64,000 nucleotides of DNA from Streptomyces aurantiacus (lineage in GTDB: Bacteria > Actinomycetota > Actinomycetes > Streptomycetales > Streptomycetaceae): assembly GCF_027107535.1 (NCBI RefSeq), contig NZ_CP114283.1:3410001-3474000 (forward strand). The letters run 5' to 3'. This document shows, in pieces, positions 42,072 through 51,082 of this stretch. Position numbers and translations under genes: made by a program. The notes beneath the pieces are model-generated. The model was not told where the DNA came from. It did no database searches and saw only the letters and a program-made list of their open reading frames with translations. Every line of letters starts with the position of its first letter. Within the stretch, counting starts at the first letter, position 1.

Positions 42072-43568
42072 GTGAAGAAGATGTTCATGGCTCCGGATCC
42101 GGGCCTGGTACGGCTGCGGATCTCGCTGCGGGCGGTGCTCGGCATCGGCCTCGCGGTGACCGCGTCGGAGCTCGCCGGACTCTCGCTGCCCGCCACCATC
42201 ACCGGTGGCCTCACCGCACTCCTCGCGCTGTTCACGGTCGGCGACCCGACCGTGCGCGGTCAGGCGCTCACCACCGCCCTGCTGCCCGCCGTCGGCTTCC
42301 CCGTCCTCGCCCTCGCGGCCGTGCTGCACGCCGTGCCGACGGCGCGCGACGCCATCTGGCTCGCGGTGGTCTTCTGCGGGGTGTACGCCCGCCGCTGGGG
42401 TCCCCGCGGCCACGCGCTCGGCATCTTCGCGTTCATGACCTTCTTCATCACCCAGTTCCTGCACGCGGTCCCCGGCCAGCTTCCGCAGCTGTACGCCGCG
42501 ATGGCGCTGGCGCTGGCCGCGTCCTCGGTGGTGCGTTTCGGCGCGTGGTGCATCGAGCGGCGCACTCCGGCGCCGGTCACGCCCGCCGTGCCGGCCGGCC
42601 GCGGCCTCTCCCGGCCGACCACCCGCCAGGCCTTCCAGGCGACGGTCGCCTGCGCGTTCGCGATGGCGGCGGGCCAGGTCCTCTCGCACGAGCGCTGGTA
42701 CTGGGCCGTCGGCACCGCCTGGTGGATCTTCGTCAACACGTCCTCGCGCGGCGAGACCCTCGTACGCGGCTTCCGGCGCGTCGTCGGCACGGTCACCGGC
42801 ATCGCGGCCGGGCTGCTGGTCGCGGTTCCCCTGGACGGCGCTGTGGCGCCCACGGCGGCGATCGTGGCCGTCTGCGTCTGGGGCATCTTCTACACGGCGC
42901 CGCTCTCGTACAGCTGGATGATGTTCTTCGTCACCGTGATGGCGGGCCTGCTCTACGGGCTGCTCGGTGTCCTGCACCCGGGTCTGCTGGGGCTGCGCCT
43001 CGCGGAGACCGGCGCGGGCGCGCTCGGCGCCGCACTCGCCGTCGCGCTGATCCTGCCGGTCACCACGCACGCGGTCACCGACCGCTGGGTGGGCCAGGCC
43101 GTGCGTGCCGTGCACGGCTGCACCGCGGCGGCGGCCCGGCGCCTCGCCGGCGATCCTGCCGCCGACCCCGCGCCGTCGGCGGCGGAACTGGAGGTGCTGC
43201 TCGGCCGGGTCAGGTTCGCCCTGGCCCCGCTCGTGCATCCCCTGAACCCGATACGGGCACGCAGGGCCCGGGCCCTGCGGGTGCTGACCCTCCTCGACGA
43301 CTGCGCCCGGGAGGCGCGCGGCCTCGTGGCCGTCGCGGCCGATCCGGACGCCTCGCACGACGCACGCCTCACCGCCGCCTGCGGGCGTGTCGAGGCGGCG
43401 GTGGAGGTCCTGGTCGGCGCGGTGCCGGAAGGCGCCGTGACGGCGACGACGGGCGTGCCCGGCCACCACCCCGGCGCCGAGCAGGCCCTCGCTCACCTCC
43501 ACGGCCTGGAACGCGCGCTCGCCTCACTGGCCACGCCACTCCGCCGCTCCTCGGCCGTGGGAGCCTGA
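42072..43568 (+). CDS. FUSC family membrane transporter (aromatic acid exporter-like)
   Basis: About 498 residues. Two blocks of membrane segments: the first around 30-140 and the second around 210-340 with RWYWAVGTAWWIFVNTSSRGETLVRGFRRVVGTVTGIAAGL, the fusaric acid resistance (FUSC) signature. A roughly 150-residue cytoplasmic helical tail follows. Such proteins export aromatic acids or similar weak acids. GTG 42072, ATG 42081 and ATG 42087 are all possible starts; none has a strong Shine-Dalgarno. Divergent from an Lrp regulator. A second FUSC protein is at 62204. Confidence 0.87.
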   Translation: MKKMFMAPDPGLVRLRISLRAVLGIGLAVTASELAGLSLPATITGGLTALLALFTVGDPTVRGQALTTALLPAVGFPVLALAAVLHAVPTARDAIWLAVVFCGVYARRWGPRGHALGIFAFMTFFITQFLHAVPGQLPQLYAAMALALAASSVVRFGAWCIERRTPAPVTPAVPAGRGLSRPTTRQAFQATVACAFAMAAGQVLSHERWYWAVGTAWWIFVNTSSRGETLVRGFRRVVGTVTGIAAGLLVAVPLDGAVAPTAAIVAVCVWGIFYTAPLSYSWMMFFVTVMAGLLYGLLGVLHPGLLGLRLAETGAGALGAALAVALILPVTTHAVTDRWVGQAVRAVHGCTAAAARRLAGDPAADPAPSAAELEVLLGRVRFALAPLVHPLNPIRARRARALRVLTLLDDCAREARGLVAVAADPDASHDARLTAACGRVEAAVEVLVGAVPEGAVTATTGVPGHHPGAEQALAHLHGLERALASLATPLRRSSAVGA

Positions 43569-43934
43569 ACACTCGTCGCCTGCGCACCCGTCGCCTGCAC
43601 ACCCGCCGCGGAATGCGAGCCGGCTGCCCCGCCCTCCGGCAGCTACAGGGACCACCGGCCGTGCGGAGGGCGTACACGGGCCACGAGCCACGGGCCGATG
43701 GTCCCTGCGGCTGCCGGATGTGTTGGTCCCTGCGGACCCCTGCGGACCCCTGCGGACCCCTGCGGACGCGGCCCGCCCGGGCGGGCCGCGCGGGAGCGGT
43801 GCGTGGCGTCCCGCCCGCGTGCATCATCGGAGGCGTGCGCGCGGTCGTGCGGCGGGGCGGAGGGTGTCCCGTTTGGTCTAGGCCTTTGGCTGCTACCGTC
43901 GCCACCCAAGGAATTGCACCGAGAGGGGACGGCA
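43569..43934. other. 366-base intergenic region with tandem repeats
   Basis: No supported gene. It opens with imperfect direct repeats of CGTCGCCTGC(G/A)CACCCG and contains the 10-bp repeat at 43731-43767. The promoter of the propeller gene should be in the last 80 bases, where AT content rises. Confidence 0.55.
43731..43767. repeat. 3.7-copy 10-bp tandem repeat
   Basis: TGCGGACCCC is repeated three times and followed by a partial fourth copy TGCGGAC, with a degenerate copy before. Non-coding. Confidence 0.9.
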
Positions 43935-44984
43935 GTGGCGGACGGCGGCGGACGGCAGCGACGGGCGTACATCGGCTCCTTCACGGCGGCAGGGGGCCTC
44001 GGCGTCCTCACCGCCGCCGTGGACGAGGAAACCGGCGCGCTGGCGCTGCTGAGCGCGGTGAACACCGTCGCCGACCCCTCGTACCTGGCCCTGTCGCCCG
44101 CCGGGGACATGCTCTACGCGGTGAGCGAGACGGCTCAGGGCGCCGTCGCCGCCTACCGGGTGAAGGGTGACGAGCCGTCCCTCGCCGGCCCGTTGGTCCC
44201 GGTCGGCGGCAGCGGACCCACACACCTGAGCCTCTTCGACGGGCACGTGCTGACCGCCAACTACGGCTCCGGCAGCGTCAGTGCCGTGCCCGTACGCCAC
44301 GACGGGAGCCTCGCCGCCGTCTCCGACGTGCTGAGCCACGAGGGCGCGGGCCCCCACACGCAGCGCCAGCAGGGCCCGCACGCCCACCACGTCCAGCCCG
44401 ACCCGAGCCGCCGGTGGGCCGTGAGCGTCGACCTCGGTACCGACTCGGTGCGGGTGTGCGCGTTGCGCGACGGCGCGCTCGCGCTGCACCGGGAGATCGC
44501 GCTGCGGCCCGGCTCGGGGCCCCGCCACCTGGCGTTCCACCCGGACGGCGAACGCGCCTACGTCCTCAACGAACTCACACCGACCGTCACGTCCTGCCGC
44601 TGGGACGCCGTCAAGGGCGCGCTGAGACCGGTCGGCGAGACGCCCGTGCTGCCCGACCTCCCGGACGGCGACGCCTACCCCTCCGGCATCGTCGTGTCGC
44701 CCGACGGCCGCTTCGTGTGGACCGCCACGCGCGGCCAGGACGTGATCTCCGTGCTCGTGCCCGGCGCGGCCGACGAAGGGCTGCGGCTGGCCGCCACCGT
44801 GTCGTGCGGCGGCACCTGGCCGCGGGCGCTCGCACTCGACCCGGCGGGCCGCTTCCTGTACGTGGCGAACGAGCGCTCGGGAAGCGTCGCGTGGTTCGCG
44901 GTGGACCCCGATACGGGCGTGCCGCGGCGAGGCGGGTCGGTCAAGGCGCCCGCGGCGTCCTGCGTGGTGCTCGACCAGGGGTGA
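43935..44984 (+). CDS. Lactonase/6-phosphogluconolactonase-type beta-propeller protein
   Basis: 349 residues, all predicted beta-propeller. Repeated blades are visible in VADPSYLALSPAGDMLYAVSE, GPTHLSLFDGHVLTANYGSGSVSAVP, HAHHVQPDPSRRWAVSVDLG, GPRHLAFHPDGERAYVLNEL and YPSGIVVSPDGRFVWTATRG. The YbhE/Pgl-type lactonase family hydrolyses 6-phosphogluconolactone in the oxidative pentose phosphate pathway, but many Streptomyces members have unknown substrates. GTG 43935 follows GAGAGGGG. No signal peptide. The strong terminator at 45031-45077 follows. Confidence 0.87.
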   Translation: MADGGGRQRRAYIGSFTAAGGLGVLTAAVDEETGALALLSAVNTVADPSYLALSPAGDMLYAVSETAQGAVAAYRVKGDEPSLAGPLVPVGGSGPTHLSLFDGHVLTANYGSGSVSAVPVRHDGSLAAVSDVLSHEGAGPHTQRQQGPHAHHVQPDPSRRWAVSVDLGTDSVRVCALRDGALALHREIALRPGSGPRHLAFHPDGERAYVLNELTPTVTSCRWDAVKGALRPVGETPVLPDLPDGDAYPSGIVVSPDGRFVWTATRGQDVISVLVPGAADEGLRLAATVSCGGTWPRALALDPAGRFLYVANERSGSVAWFAVDPDTGVPRRGGSVKAPAASCVVLDQG

Positions 44985-45030
44985 CCCGAGCAGTGCCCCC
45001 GGTCCGCTCGGTTCCTCTCGGGCCCGCCGC

Positions 45031-45077
45031 AACCCCGAAGGGCCCGGCTCCGGAGACGGAGCGGGCCCTTCGGGGTT
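45031..45077. terminator. Very strong bidirectional terminator
   Basis: AACCCCGAAGGGCCC pairs with GGGCCCTTCGGGGTT and, inside, GCTCCG pairs with CGGAGC around a GAGA loop. One unpaired G separates the two stems. It serves the convergent propeller and CbiX-like genes. Confidence 0.92.
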
Positions 45078-45102
45078 GATGCGCGGTTGCGGGACCTGCC
45101 GG

Positions 45103-46026
45103 TCAGCGGACCGGCGCGCCCTGCGGCTGCGGCGGCGCGATGCCGAGCGCCGTCGTGTACTTGGCGAGCGCCAGCTTGCCGATCGCCGGGTACGGACCCA
45201 GCGCCTCGGCGGCGGAGCAGCCCGCCTCCTTGGCGGCGTCCTCGAGCAGTCCCGGGTCGAGCTCGGGGCCGATCAGGTACGGAGCGAGCGCCAGGTGCTG
45301 GGAGCCCGAGGAACGCAGCTGCTCCGCGATGGCCGCGATCGAGCCCTCCTCGTCCAGCGCCGCCGCCATCACGGGCACGGCGAGCCTGGCGGCGAGCAGC
45401 ATGCCCGTGATCCCGGCCGCCTGCACGGCCTCGCTGCCGCCCACGGACGCCAGGATGATGCCGTCCGCGGCCGTCGCCACGGTGAAGAGCCGGGCGCGGT
45501 CGGCGCGCGCCAGACCCGCCTCGGACAGGCGCACGTGCAGCGCCTCGGCGAGCAGCGGGTGCGGGCCGAGCACATCGGTCAGTTCGGCCGCGACGCGGCT
45601 GTCCATGACGGCCTGGCGGACGCGGCGCAGCAGCGCGCTGTCCGGACCGGCCAGCAGTGGCACGACCACGGCGACGGGGCCGTCCGGCTCCACCGCGTCC
45701 ACACCGGCCGCGCGGGCCTGCTCGAAGCGAGCGGTACGCTCCTCGGCGGCGTACGCGAGGATCGACTGGAGGGTGGGGAACTCCCCGTCGTCCCCGTCGA
45801 GGTACCCGATCCGGGCGTCGAGGCCGGGCAGCTCGGAGCGCGCGATGCTCACGACTTCCTCGACGAGGCTGCGGATCGCGGCGCTGGGCAGGCCCGGCAC
45901 CGCGAGGACGAGCGCGGGCGCGCCCTCGGGAGCCGCCAAGGGCTCCGGTCGGCGGTGCCGACCGGGCTGGCGGGGTCGCGGCATTCGTACTGGCAGGCCG
46001 GACGCGGGCCCAGTGGGGGAGCTCAT
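45103..46026 (-). CDS. Sirohydrochlorin chelatase (CbiX)-like protein lacking the usual histidines
   Basis: 307 residues in a duplicated CbiX-type fold. LVLAVPGLPSAAIRSLVEEV takes the place of the usual chelatase HGS region, and VVVPLLAGPDSALLRRVRQAV the second. In active CbiX enzymes a His in each of these positions helps bind Co2+ or Fe2+ and the porphyrin; here the first reads VPG and the second AGPD. The remainder (LGPHPLLAEALHVRLSEAGL, HLALAPYLIGPELD) is well conserved. Possibly non-chelating paralogue with a regulatory or transport role; that is inference. The start ATG is the first of the frame; Pro/Arg-rich residues 1-33 are not conserved. Confidence 0.85.
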   Translation of the reverse strand: MSSPTGPASGLPVRMPRPRQPGRHRRPEPLAAPEGAPALVLAVPGLPSAAIRSLVEEVVSIARSELPGLDARIGYLDGDDGEFPTLQSILAYAAEERTARFEQARAAGVDAVEPDGPVAVVVPLLAGPDSALLRRVRQAVMDSRVAAELTDVLGPHPLLAEALHVRLSEAGLARADRARLFTVATAADGIILASVGGSEAVQAAGITGMLLAARLAVPVMAAALDEEGSIAAIAEQLRSSGSQHLALAPYLIGPELDPGLLEDAAKEAGCSAAEALGPYPAIGKLALAKYTTALGIAPPQPQGAPVR

Positions 46027-46145
46027 GGCGCCGAATGTTACTGGTTTCCTGGGCTCCCCTGTTCGGGGAGGGTGCAGGTGAGCGGTATCCGTCCGGTTTT
46101 GTCTGATGAGTTCCGTACGGATTGATCTCGCTGGTTATCCGTGGA

Positions 46146-47204
46146 TCACGGTGAACTGTCCTGCGAACGATGGTCCGTGCCGTCCCTCACGACGTACAGC
46201 ATGCTGTCGTCGCGCGGCAGCGTCAGCCGGTCCTCGGCCAGTTCGGCGGCGATGCCGACGGCGCCGTCGAGCGGGTCACCCGCGGGTGGCACCAGCCGTG
46301 CGTGCGGCAGTTGGTCCGCCAGCGCGGCCCACAGCGGTACGAGGAGCGGGTCACCCAGTTTGAACAGCCCGCCCGTGAGGGCGAGGCGGACCTCTCCCGG
46401 GGCCTGGCCGGCCCCTTCGGACCCCGCTGGGGGAACATCCGTCTCGGTGGGGCACACGGCGGCGGCCGAGTCGGCGATGTGCCGGGCCGCGGCGGCCAGG
46501 ATGCCGGCCGCAGTCGGGTCGTCGCCGTCGGCGCAGGCGGCCACCTCGGGCGCGAAGGACGCGAGCACGGCCGGGCGGTCCGGGCGCGGGTAGAGCTGTC
46601 CCGGCACCGCCGTCGCCGAGCCGAACACCGCCTCGGCGCGCGCCAGGAGCGGGGCCGATCCTCCGGGGCGCCCGTCGTAGGCGCGCAACGCGGCGTCCAG
46701 GCCCGCCTGGCCGATCCAGGCTCCGCTGCCGCTGTCCCCGAGGAGATGACCCCAGCCGTCTGCCCTTCGCCAGTCACGCAGGTCCGTGCCGATGGCGATC
46801 ATCCCGGTGCCGGCCGCGACGACCGCGCCCACACGCTGCCCGAGCGCACCCGTGTACGCGGCGACGGCGTCGGCGACCAGGGCCAGCCGCCGCACGCCGA
46901 GTTCGCGGGCCAGTCCTGTGGGCAGGTCGGCGCGCAGGGAGTCGCCCAGAGTGGTGAGACCGGCGGCGCCGACGGCGACGGCGCGCAGTGTCCCCACCCC
47001 GGCGTCGTCCATCAACCGGCGGGCCATCGGCACCAGTTGCTCCAGCAGATGCCCGGCGTCGATGCCGCGCGGCCCGGTGCGCACCGGCACCCTGGACGTG
47101 AGCGGCGCCAAGACACCGCCTCCGTCGACGGACAGGACGACCCGCAGCCCGGACCCGCCGGAGTCCACACCGAGCACGCCCGACCCGCCGACGGGACCGG
47201 TCAC
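46146..47204 (-). CDS. BadF/BadG-type ATPase, N-acetylglucosamine kinase-like
   Basis: 352 residues of the actin/hexokinase-fold BadF family: [15 protein letters not shown] phosphate motif at the N-terminus, [26 protein letters not shown] adenosine region and [23 protein letters not shown]. In Streptomyces such proteins are usually annotated as GlcNAc or glucosamine kinases; the sugar has not been established. The GTG (47202-47204) overlaps the ung stop as GTGA, so translation is probably coupled to ung. Nothing downstream within 100 bases. Confidence 0.87.
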   Translation of the reverse strand: MTGPVGGSGVLGVDSGGSGLRVVLSVDGGGVLAPLTSRVPVRTGPRGIDAGHLLEQLVPMARRLMDDAGVGTLRAVAVGAAGLTTLGDSLRADLPTGLARELGVRRLALVADAVAAYTGALGQRVGAVVAAGTGMIAIGTDLRDWRRADGWGHLLGDSGSGAWIGQAGLDAALRAYDGRPGGSAPLLARAEAVFGSATAVPGQLYPRPDRPAVLASFAPEVAACADGDDPTAAGILAAAARHIADSAAAVCPTETDVPPAGSEGAGQAPGEVRLALTGGLFKLGDPLLVPLWAALADQLPHARLVPPAGDPLDGAVGIAAELAEDRLTLPRDDSMLYVVRDGTDHRSQDSSP

Positions 47205-47878
47205 GGCAGCCGCCAGTCCACGGGGTCGCCGCCCTGTTGGGCCAGCAGGTCGTTGGTTCGGCTGAAGGGCCGCGAGCCGAAGAAGCCGCGGTCCGCCGAC
47301 ATGGGTGACGGATGCGCCGACTCCACCGAGGGAAGGTCGCCCAGCAGCGGCCGGGCGTTGCGGGCGTCGCGGCCCCACAGGATCGACACCAGAGGGCGTC
47401 CCCGCGTGGCCAGTGCCCGTATCGCCTGCTCGGTGACCTCTTCCCAGCCCTTCCCGCGGTGCGCGGCCGGACGCCGCGGCGCGGTGGTGAGCGCCCTGTT
47501 GAGCAACAGCACGCCCTGCTGGGTCCAGGGGGTCAGATCGCCGTTCGACGGCGGGGGAACTCCCAGGTCGGTGCTCAGCTCCCGGTAGATGTTGATGAGA
47601 CTGCCGGGCAGCGGCCGCACCTCGGGCGCGACCGAGAACGACAGTCCCACCGCGTGTCCCGGTGTCGGATAGGGGTCCTGGCCGACGATGAGGACCCGGA
47701 CGTCGTCGAAGGGCTGTTGGAAGGCGCGGAGAACGTTCGGGCCCGCCGGGAGATAGGTGCGTCCCGCGGCGATCTCCGCGCGCAGGAAGTCCCCCATCTC
47801 TGCGATCCGTCCGGCCACTGGTTCGAGGGCTTTGGCCCAGCCCGGTTCGACGATTTCATTCAACGGTCGTGGTGCCAC
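47201..47878 (-). CDS. ung: Uracil-DNA glycosylase, family 1
   Basis: 225 residues. Water-activating motif GQDPYP near residues 66-71 (the Tyr is followed by Pro where most family 1 enzymes have His) with downstream [21 protein letters not shown] and the DNA-intercalating [11 protein letters not shown]. It removes uracil from DNA in base excision repair. Start GTG 47876-47878 after AGGGTGA. It is followed with a 4-base overlap by the BadF-type kinase, an unusual partner. Confidence 0.95.
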   Translation of the reverse strand: MAPRPLNEIVEPGWAKALEPVAGRIAEMGDFLRAEIAAGRTYLPAGPNVLRAFQQPFDDVRVLIVGQDPYPTPGHAVGLSFSVAPEVRPLPGSLINIYRELSTDLGVPPPSNGDLTPWTQQGVLLLNRALTTAPRRPAAHRGKGWEEVTEQAIRALATRGRPLVSILWGRDARNARPLLGDLPSVESAHPSPMSADRGFFGSRPFSRTNDLLAQQGGDPVDWRLP

Positions 47879-48046
47879 GGCGTCACCCTACTGCCGTACA
47901 CGGGCGGTGGATCAACCGGAGGGCGCCGCACGGCCCGAGGTGGTATGTGCGGTGCCTGTCACGGCTGTTGACGCTCAGGCAGGTGTCGCGGTTCGTACGG
48001 GCACCGGGGACCGGCCGGGTGCCGGCGGCCGGTCGCGGGCGGGAGC

Positions 48047-49132
48047 TCAACCGATCACCGCGGCCCGGACACAGAGCACGTCCGGCAGATGGGACGCCAG
48101 CTGCTGCCAGCTGTCGCCGTCGTCGGCCGACGCGAACAACTCGCCGTTGCGGTTTCCGAAGTACACGCCCGCAGGGTCGGCGTCGTCCGTGCACATGGCG
48201 TCGCGGAGCACCGTGCCGTAGTGGTCCTCCTGGGGCAGGCCCGCCGAGAGCGGTTCCCAGCTCTTGCCCGCGTCCGCGGTGCGGAAGACGCGGCACCGGC
48301 GGTCCGCCGGGATGCGGTCCGAGTCGGCGTTGATGGGGAAGACGTACGCGGTGTCCCCGCGGTGCGGATGGGTGGCCGCGGCGAAGCCGAACGTGGACGG
48401 CAGGCCCTCGCCGATGTCCGTCCAGTGCGTCCCCGCGTCGTCGCTGCGGTACACGCCCCAGTGGTTCTGCAGGTAGAGACGGTCCGGTGTCGCCGCGTCC
48501 CGTGCGACCTTGTGGACACACTGGCCGAACTCCGGGTCCGGATCGGGCAGGAACACCGCCGAGACACCGGAGTTGGACGGCTCCCAGCTCTCCCCGCCGT
48601 CCTTCGTGCGGAAGACACCGGCAGTGGAGACGGCGACCGTCATCGCCCGCGGATCGCGGGCGTCGGTCAGGACCGTGTGCATACCCTCCCCGCCGCCGCC
48701 CGGTACCCAGCGCGAGCGGGTGGGGTGCTCCCAGAGAGGGCGGACGAGCTCGAAGGACTCGCCACGGTCCGTCGAGCGCCACAGCGCGGCCGGCTCCGTG
48801 CCCGCGAACACGACGTCCGGTTCGGCCGCAGAGGGGTGGAGCTGCCAGACCCGCTCCAGCGAAGCCCCGGTGTCCTGCGGGAACTTGACGGCGGCCTTCG
48901 CCGGTTCGGTCCAGGTACGGCCCAGGTCGTCGGAGTGGAACACGGACGGACCCCAGTGCGCGCTGTCGCCGCCGACGAGAAGCCGTGGGACGTCGGTCCG
49001 GGTGTCGACGGCGATCGAGTACACCGCCTGCGCGTTGAAATACGGGCTGTCGTCGAACTCCCAGGCGCCGCCGCGCCGCCGCCCGATGAACAGTCCCTTG
49101 CGTGTGCCTACCGCGAGCAGTACCTCGGCCAT
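48047..49132 (-). CDS. BNR/Asp-box beta-propeller protein (sialidase/photosystem-assembly fold)
   Basis: 361 residues. At least six Asp-box repeats of the form S/T-x-D-x-G-x-x-W/F are visible: SDDLGRTWTE, STDRGESFEL, TKDGGESWEP, SDDAGTHWTD, TADAGKSWEP and SADDGDSWQQ. They mark a multi-bladed propeller like sialidases or YCF48-type proteins. No catalytic Arg triad or Glu/Tyr pair was recognised, so sialidase activity should not be assumed. No signal peptide. ATG 49130-49132 is chosen because GGAGGTGG lies 6 bases upstream. Fits the glycosyl hydrolase annotations often given to this family by default. Confidence 0.88.
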   Translation of the reverse strand: MAEVLLAVGTRKGLFIGRRRGGAWEFDDSPYFNAQAVYSIAVDTRTDVPRLLVGGDSAHWGPSVFHSDDLGRTWTEPAKAAVKFPQDTGASLERVWQLHPSAAEPDVVFAGTEPAALWRSTDRGESFELVRPLWEHPTRSRWVPGGGGEGMHTVLTDARDPRAMTVAVSTAGVFRTKDGGESWEPSNSGVSAVFLPDPDPEFGQCVHKVARDAATPDRLYLQNHWGVYRSDDAGTHWTDIGEGLPSTFGFAAATHPHRGDTAYVFPINADSDRIPADRRCRVFRTADAGKSWEPLSAGLPQEDHYGTVLRDAMCTDDADPAGVYFGNRNGELFASADDGDSWQQLASHLPDVLCVRAAVIG

Positions 49133-49333
49133 GCCGACCACCTCCGGACGTCGTTGTCTCAGATACGGGCCCAGTCTGCACCCAGGCACTGACAGTCACC
49201 CCCGGACGTCATATCGGTGCAGGTCAGGGCGTTTCTCGCGGGGTGTCGGCGATGTGGGGCACATCTCGTGAGCATCGTGGTCGCCGCTCCCGTATGGGAG
49301 GGCATCCCGTGTGCGTGAGGAGAGGGGCCTGCG

Positions 49334-49900
49334 ATGGCGTTACGTGGTCCGAGGGTGCTGCTGTGGCGGTGGTGGCCCAACCCTCTGCGGCGTAGGAGCG
49401 ACAAGCTCGAGGCCTGGACCGTGCTCGCCGTGTGGCTCCTCGCCCTGCTCGCCGGGACGCTCGCGGGACTGGCCGCGGCGCGGTCGGTCGAGCACAGCCT
49501 CGCCCGGGAGCGCGTCGAGTGGCGCCCCGTGCTCGCGCAGCTCACCGAGCGTGCGCCCGGCACCGCCTCCGGTCCCGAGCGGGTGTGGGCCGAGGTGCGC
49601 TGGTCCGCCGCCGACGGCACCACGCACGAAGGGCAGACCCGGGTCGAGCCGGGCAGCACGGCGGGCACCCCGGTCAGGGTGTGGACCGACCCTGAGGGCC
49701 GCCTCGTCACCAGACCCGTCACGGAGGCCCAGGCGAGCCTGCGGGCCGGACTGATCGGAACACTGCTGGGTGTGATCGCGGCGGCCGTGCCCTTCGCGGG
49801 CGGGCGGCTGGTCCGGGGCCGCCTGGAGCGGCGGCGGCTGGACCAGTGGGACGCGGAGTGGGCGCGGGTCGGTCCGCAGTGGGGGTGGAAGACCGGCTGA
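49334..49900 (+). CDS. Rv1733c-like membrane protein
   Basis: 188 residues with membrane segments near 27-48 (TVLAVWLLALLAGTLAGLAA) and 138-156 (RAGLIGTLLGVIAAAVPFA). Between them is an extracytoplasmic domain with VWAEVRWSAADGTTHEGQTRV and PVRVWTDPEGRL, as in the mycobacterial Rv1733c family, one copy of which is a latency antigen. The Arg-rich N-terminus, RRWWPNPLRRRSDKLE-like, stays inside. GAGAGGGG precedes the ATG. A short CTGAC x 4 repeat spans the stop codon (49896-49916). Function unknown. Confidence 0.85.
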   Translation: MALRGPRVLLWRWWPNPLRRRSDKLEAWTVLAVWLLALLAGTLAGLAAARSVEHSLARERVEWRPVLAQLTERAPGTASGPERVWAEVRWSAADGTTHEGQTRVEPGSTAGTPVRVWTDPEGRLVTRPVTEAQASLRAGLIGTLLGVIAAAVPFAGGRLVRGRLERRRLDQWDAEWARVGPQWGWKTG

Positions 49901-50059
49901 CCTGACCTGACCTGACCGGCCGAGGCCGATGGGGAAACGATTCGGCGCCGGTGTTCCCTCCCGGGCACGGGGTGCGCCGTGTCCGTGGCCCGGTCCGGGC
50001 CCGTGAAAGAATCTGCGGGTTCACCGGAGGGGCACCCAGCGGCGGAGGAACGAGCGGCG

Positions 50060-50974
50060 ATGCACTCGGACCACCAGGAGAAGGGTGCGCTGGACGAGGC
50101 CGCGTCGGTCTTCGTCGGCGTACGGCGGCAGCTCTTCGGCATCGCCTACCGGATGCTCGGAAGTGCGGTGGAGGCCGAGGACGTGATCCAGGAGGCCTGG
50201 CTGCGCTGGCAGTCGACGGACCGGACGGTCGTGGCGGACCCGCCCGCCTACCTGGCCACCGTGGTGACGCGCCTGGCGATCAACGTCGCCCGGTCCGCGC
50301 GGGTGCGCCGTGAGACGTACATCGGCCCCTGGCTCCCCGAACCCGTGGACACGAGCGCCGACCCGCAGCTGGGGGCCGAACGCGGCGAGGCGCTGGAGCT
50401 CGCTGTGCTCCATCTGCTGGAGAAGCTGACGCCGACGGAGCGGGCGGCGTACGTCCTGCGCGAGGCCTTCGACTACCCGTACGAGCAGATCGCGGCCATC
50501 GTCGAAACGGGCCTGGCCAACGCCCGGCAGCTGGTCAGCCGGGCGCGCAGGCGGCTCGCCGCCGAGCGGCGCGAGCCGGTGGACGCGGGCGAGCACCGGC
50601 GTCTGTTCGAGGCCTTCCTGTCGGCCGCCAGGACCGGTGATCTCGCGGCGCTCGAAGAGCTCCTCGCCGACGACGTCGTCAGCTACTCGGACGGCGGGGG
50701 AGTGCGTGGCGCGTCGAGGGTCCCGGTGTCCGGCGGTGCCCGGGTGGCCAGGTACCTGGCGGCCTTCACACCGAGGTTCTGGCCCGGTGCCGGGATCGAG
50801 TGGACGGAGGCGAACGGCCGGCCCGCCGTGCTCGTCTCGCACGAGGGGCGCGCCACCGCTCTGCTGTCCCTCGACGTGTCCGCGCAGGGCGTCGACCGGA
50901 TCATGTGGGTGATGAACCCCGTCAAGCTCGACGGGTACGTCCGGTCGCTCCCCGGAGCACGCGGGGCCTCGTAG
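50060..50974 (+). CDS. sigJ: ECF41-type RNA polymerase sigma factor (SigJ-like)
   Basis: 304 residues: sigma region 2 (VGVRRQLFGIAYRMLGSAVEAEDVIQEAWLRW), region 4 (LTPTERAAYVLREAFDYPYEQIAAIV) and a SnoaL-like C-terminal domain (about 190-300). Group markers include WLPEPV in the linker, SYSDGGG near 215 and MNPVKLDGYV close to the end, which correspond to the WLPEP, DGGGK and NPDKL motifs of ECF41. In this group the fused extension, not an anti-sigma factor, controls activity. The downstream SDR gene has a matching promoter. GGAGGA lies 11 bases before the ATG; an upstream in-frame start (49979) is less likely. Confidence 0.93.
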   Translation: MHSDHQEKGALDEAASVFVGVRRQLFGIAYRMLGSAVEAEDVIQEAWLRWQSTDRTVVADPPAYLATVVTRLAINVARSARVRRETYIGPWLPEPVDTSADPQLGAERGEALELAVLHLLEKLTPTERAAYVLREAFDYPYEQIAAIVETGLANARQLVSRARRRLAAERREPVDAGEHRRLFEAFLSAARTGDLAALEELLADDVVSYSDGGGVRGASRVPVSGGARVARYLAAFTPRFWPGAGIEWTEANGRPAVLVSHEGRATALLSLDVSAQGVDRIMWVMNPVKLDGYVRSLPGARGAS

Positions 50975-51004
50975 GAGGCGGCGACCCGAGGAGACGGGCC
51001 GGGC

Positions 51005-51031
51005 TGTCACAAACCCGGACCCTGTCCGGTC
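51005..51031 (+). promoter_or_regulatory. ECF41-type promoter of the adjacent SDR gene
   Basis: TGTCACA (51005-51011) and GGTC (51028-51031) are separated by 16 bases. The ECF41 consensus is TGTCACA, N16, CGTC, so the -35 is exact and the -10 has 3 of 4 bases. It lies about 50 bases before the SDR ATG. Confidence 0.75.
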
Positions 51032-51082
51032 TACCTGGTCAGCAGGTCCGATTCCGTCGGACCGAACCGGAAAGGTCGCACC

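Noticed and set aside
40598..42235. Long 545-codon frame extending the HAD gene upstream
   Set aside because: Residues upstream of ATG 41302 are non-conserved and overlap the Lrp gene.
46134..46150. Second DnaA-box-like TTATCCGTG
   Set aside because: Two mismatches from the consensus and alone; treated as chance.
49159..50142. 327-codon minus-strand frame
   Set aside because: Antisense to the Rv1733c-like and sigma factor genes; no motifs.
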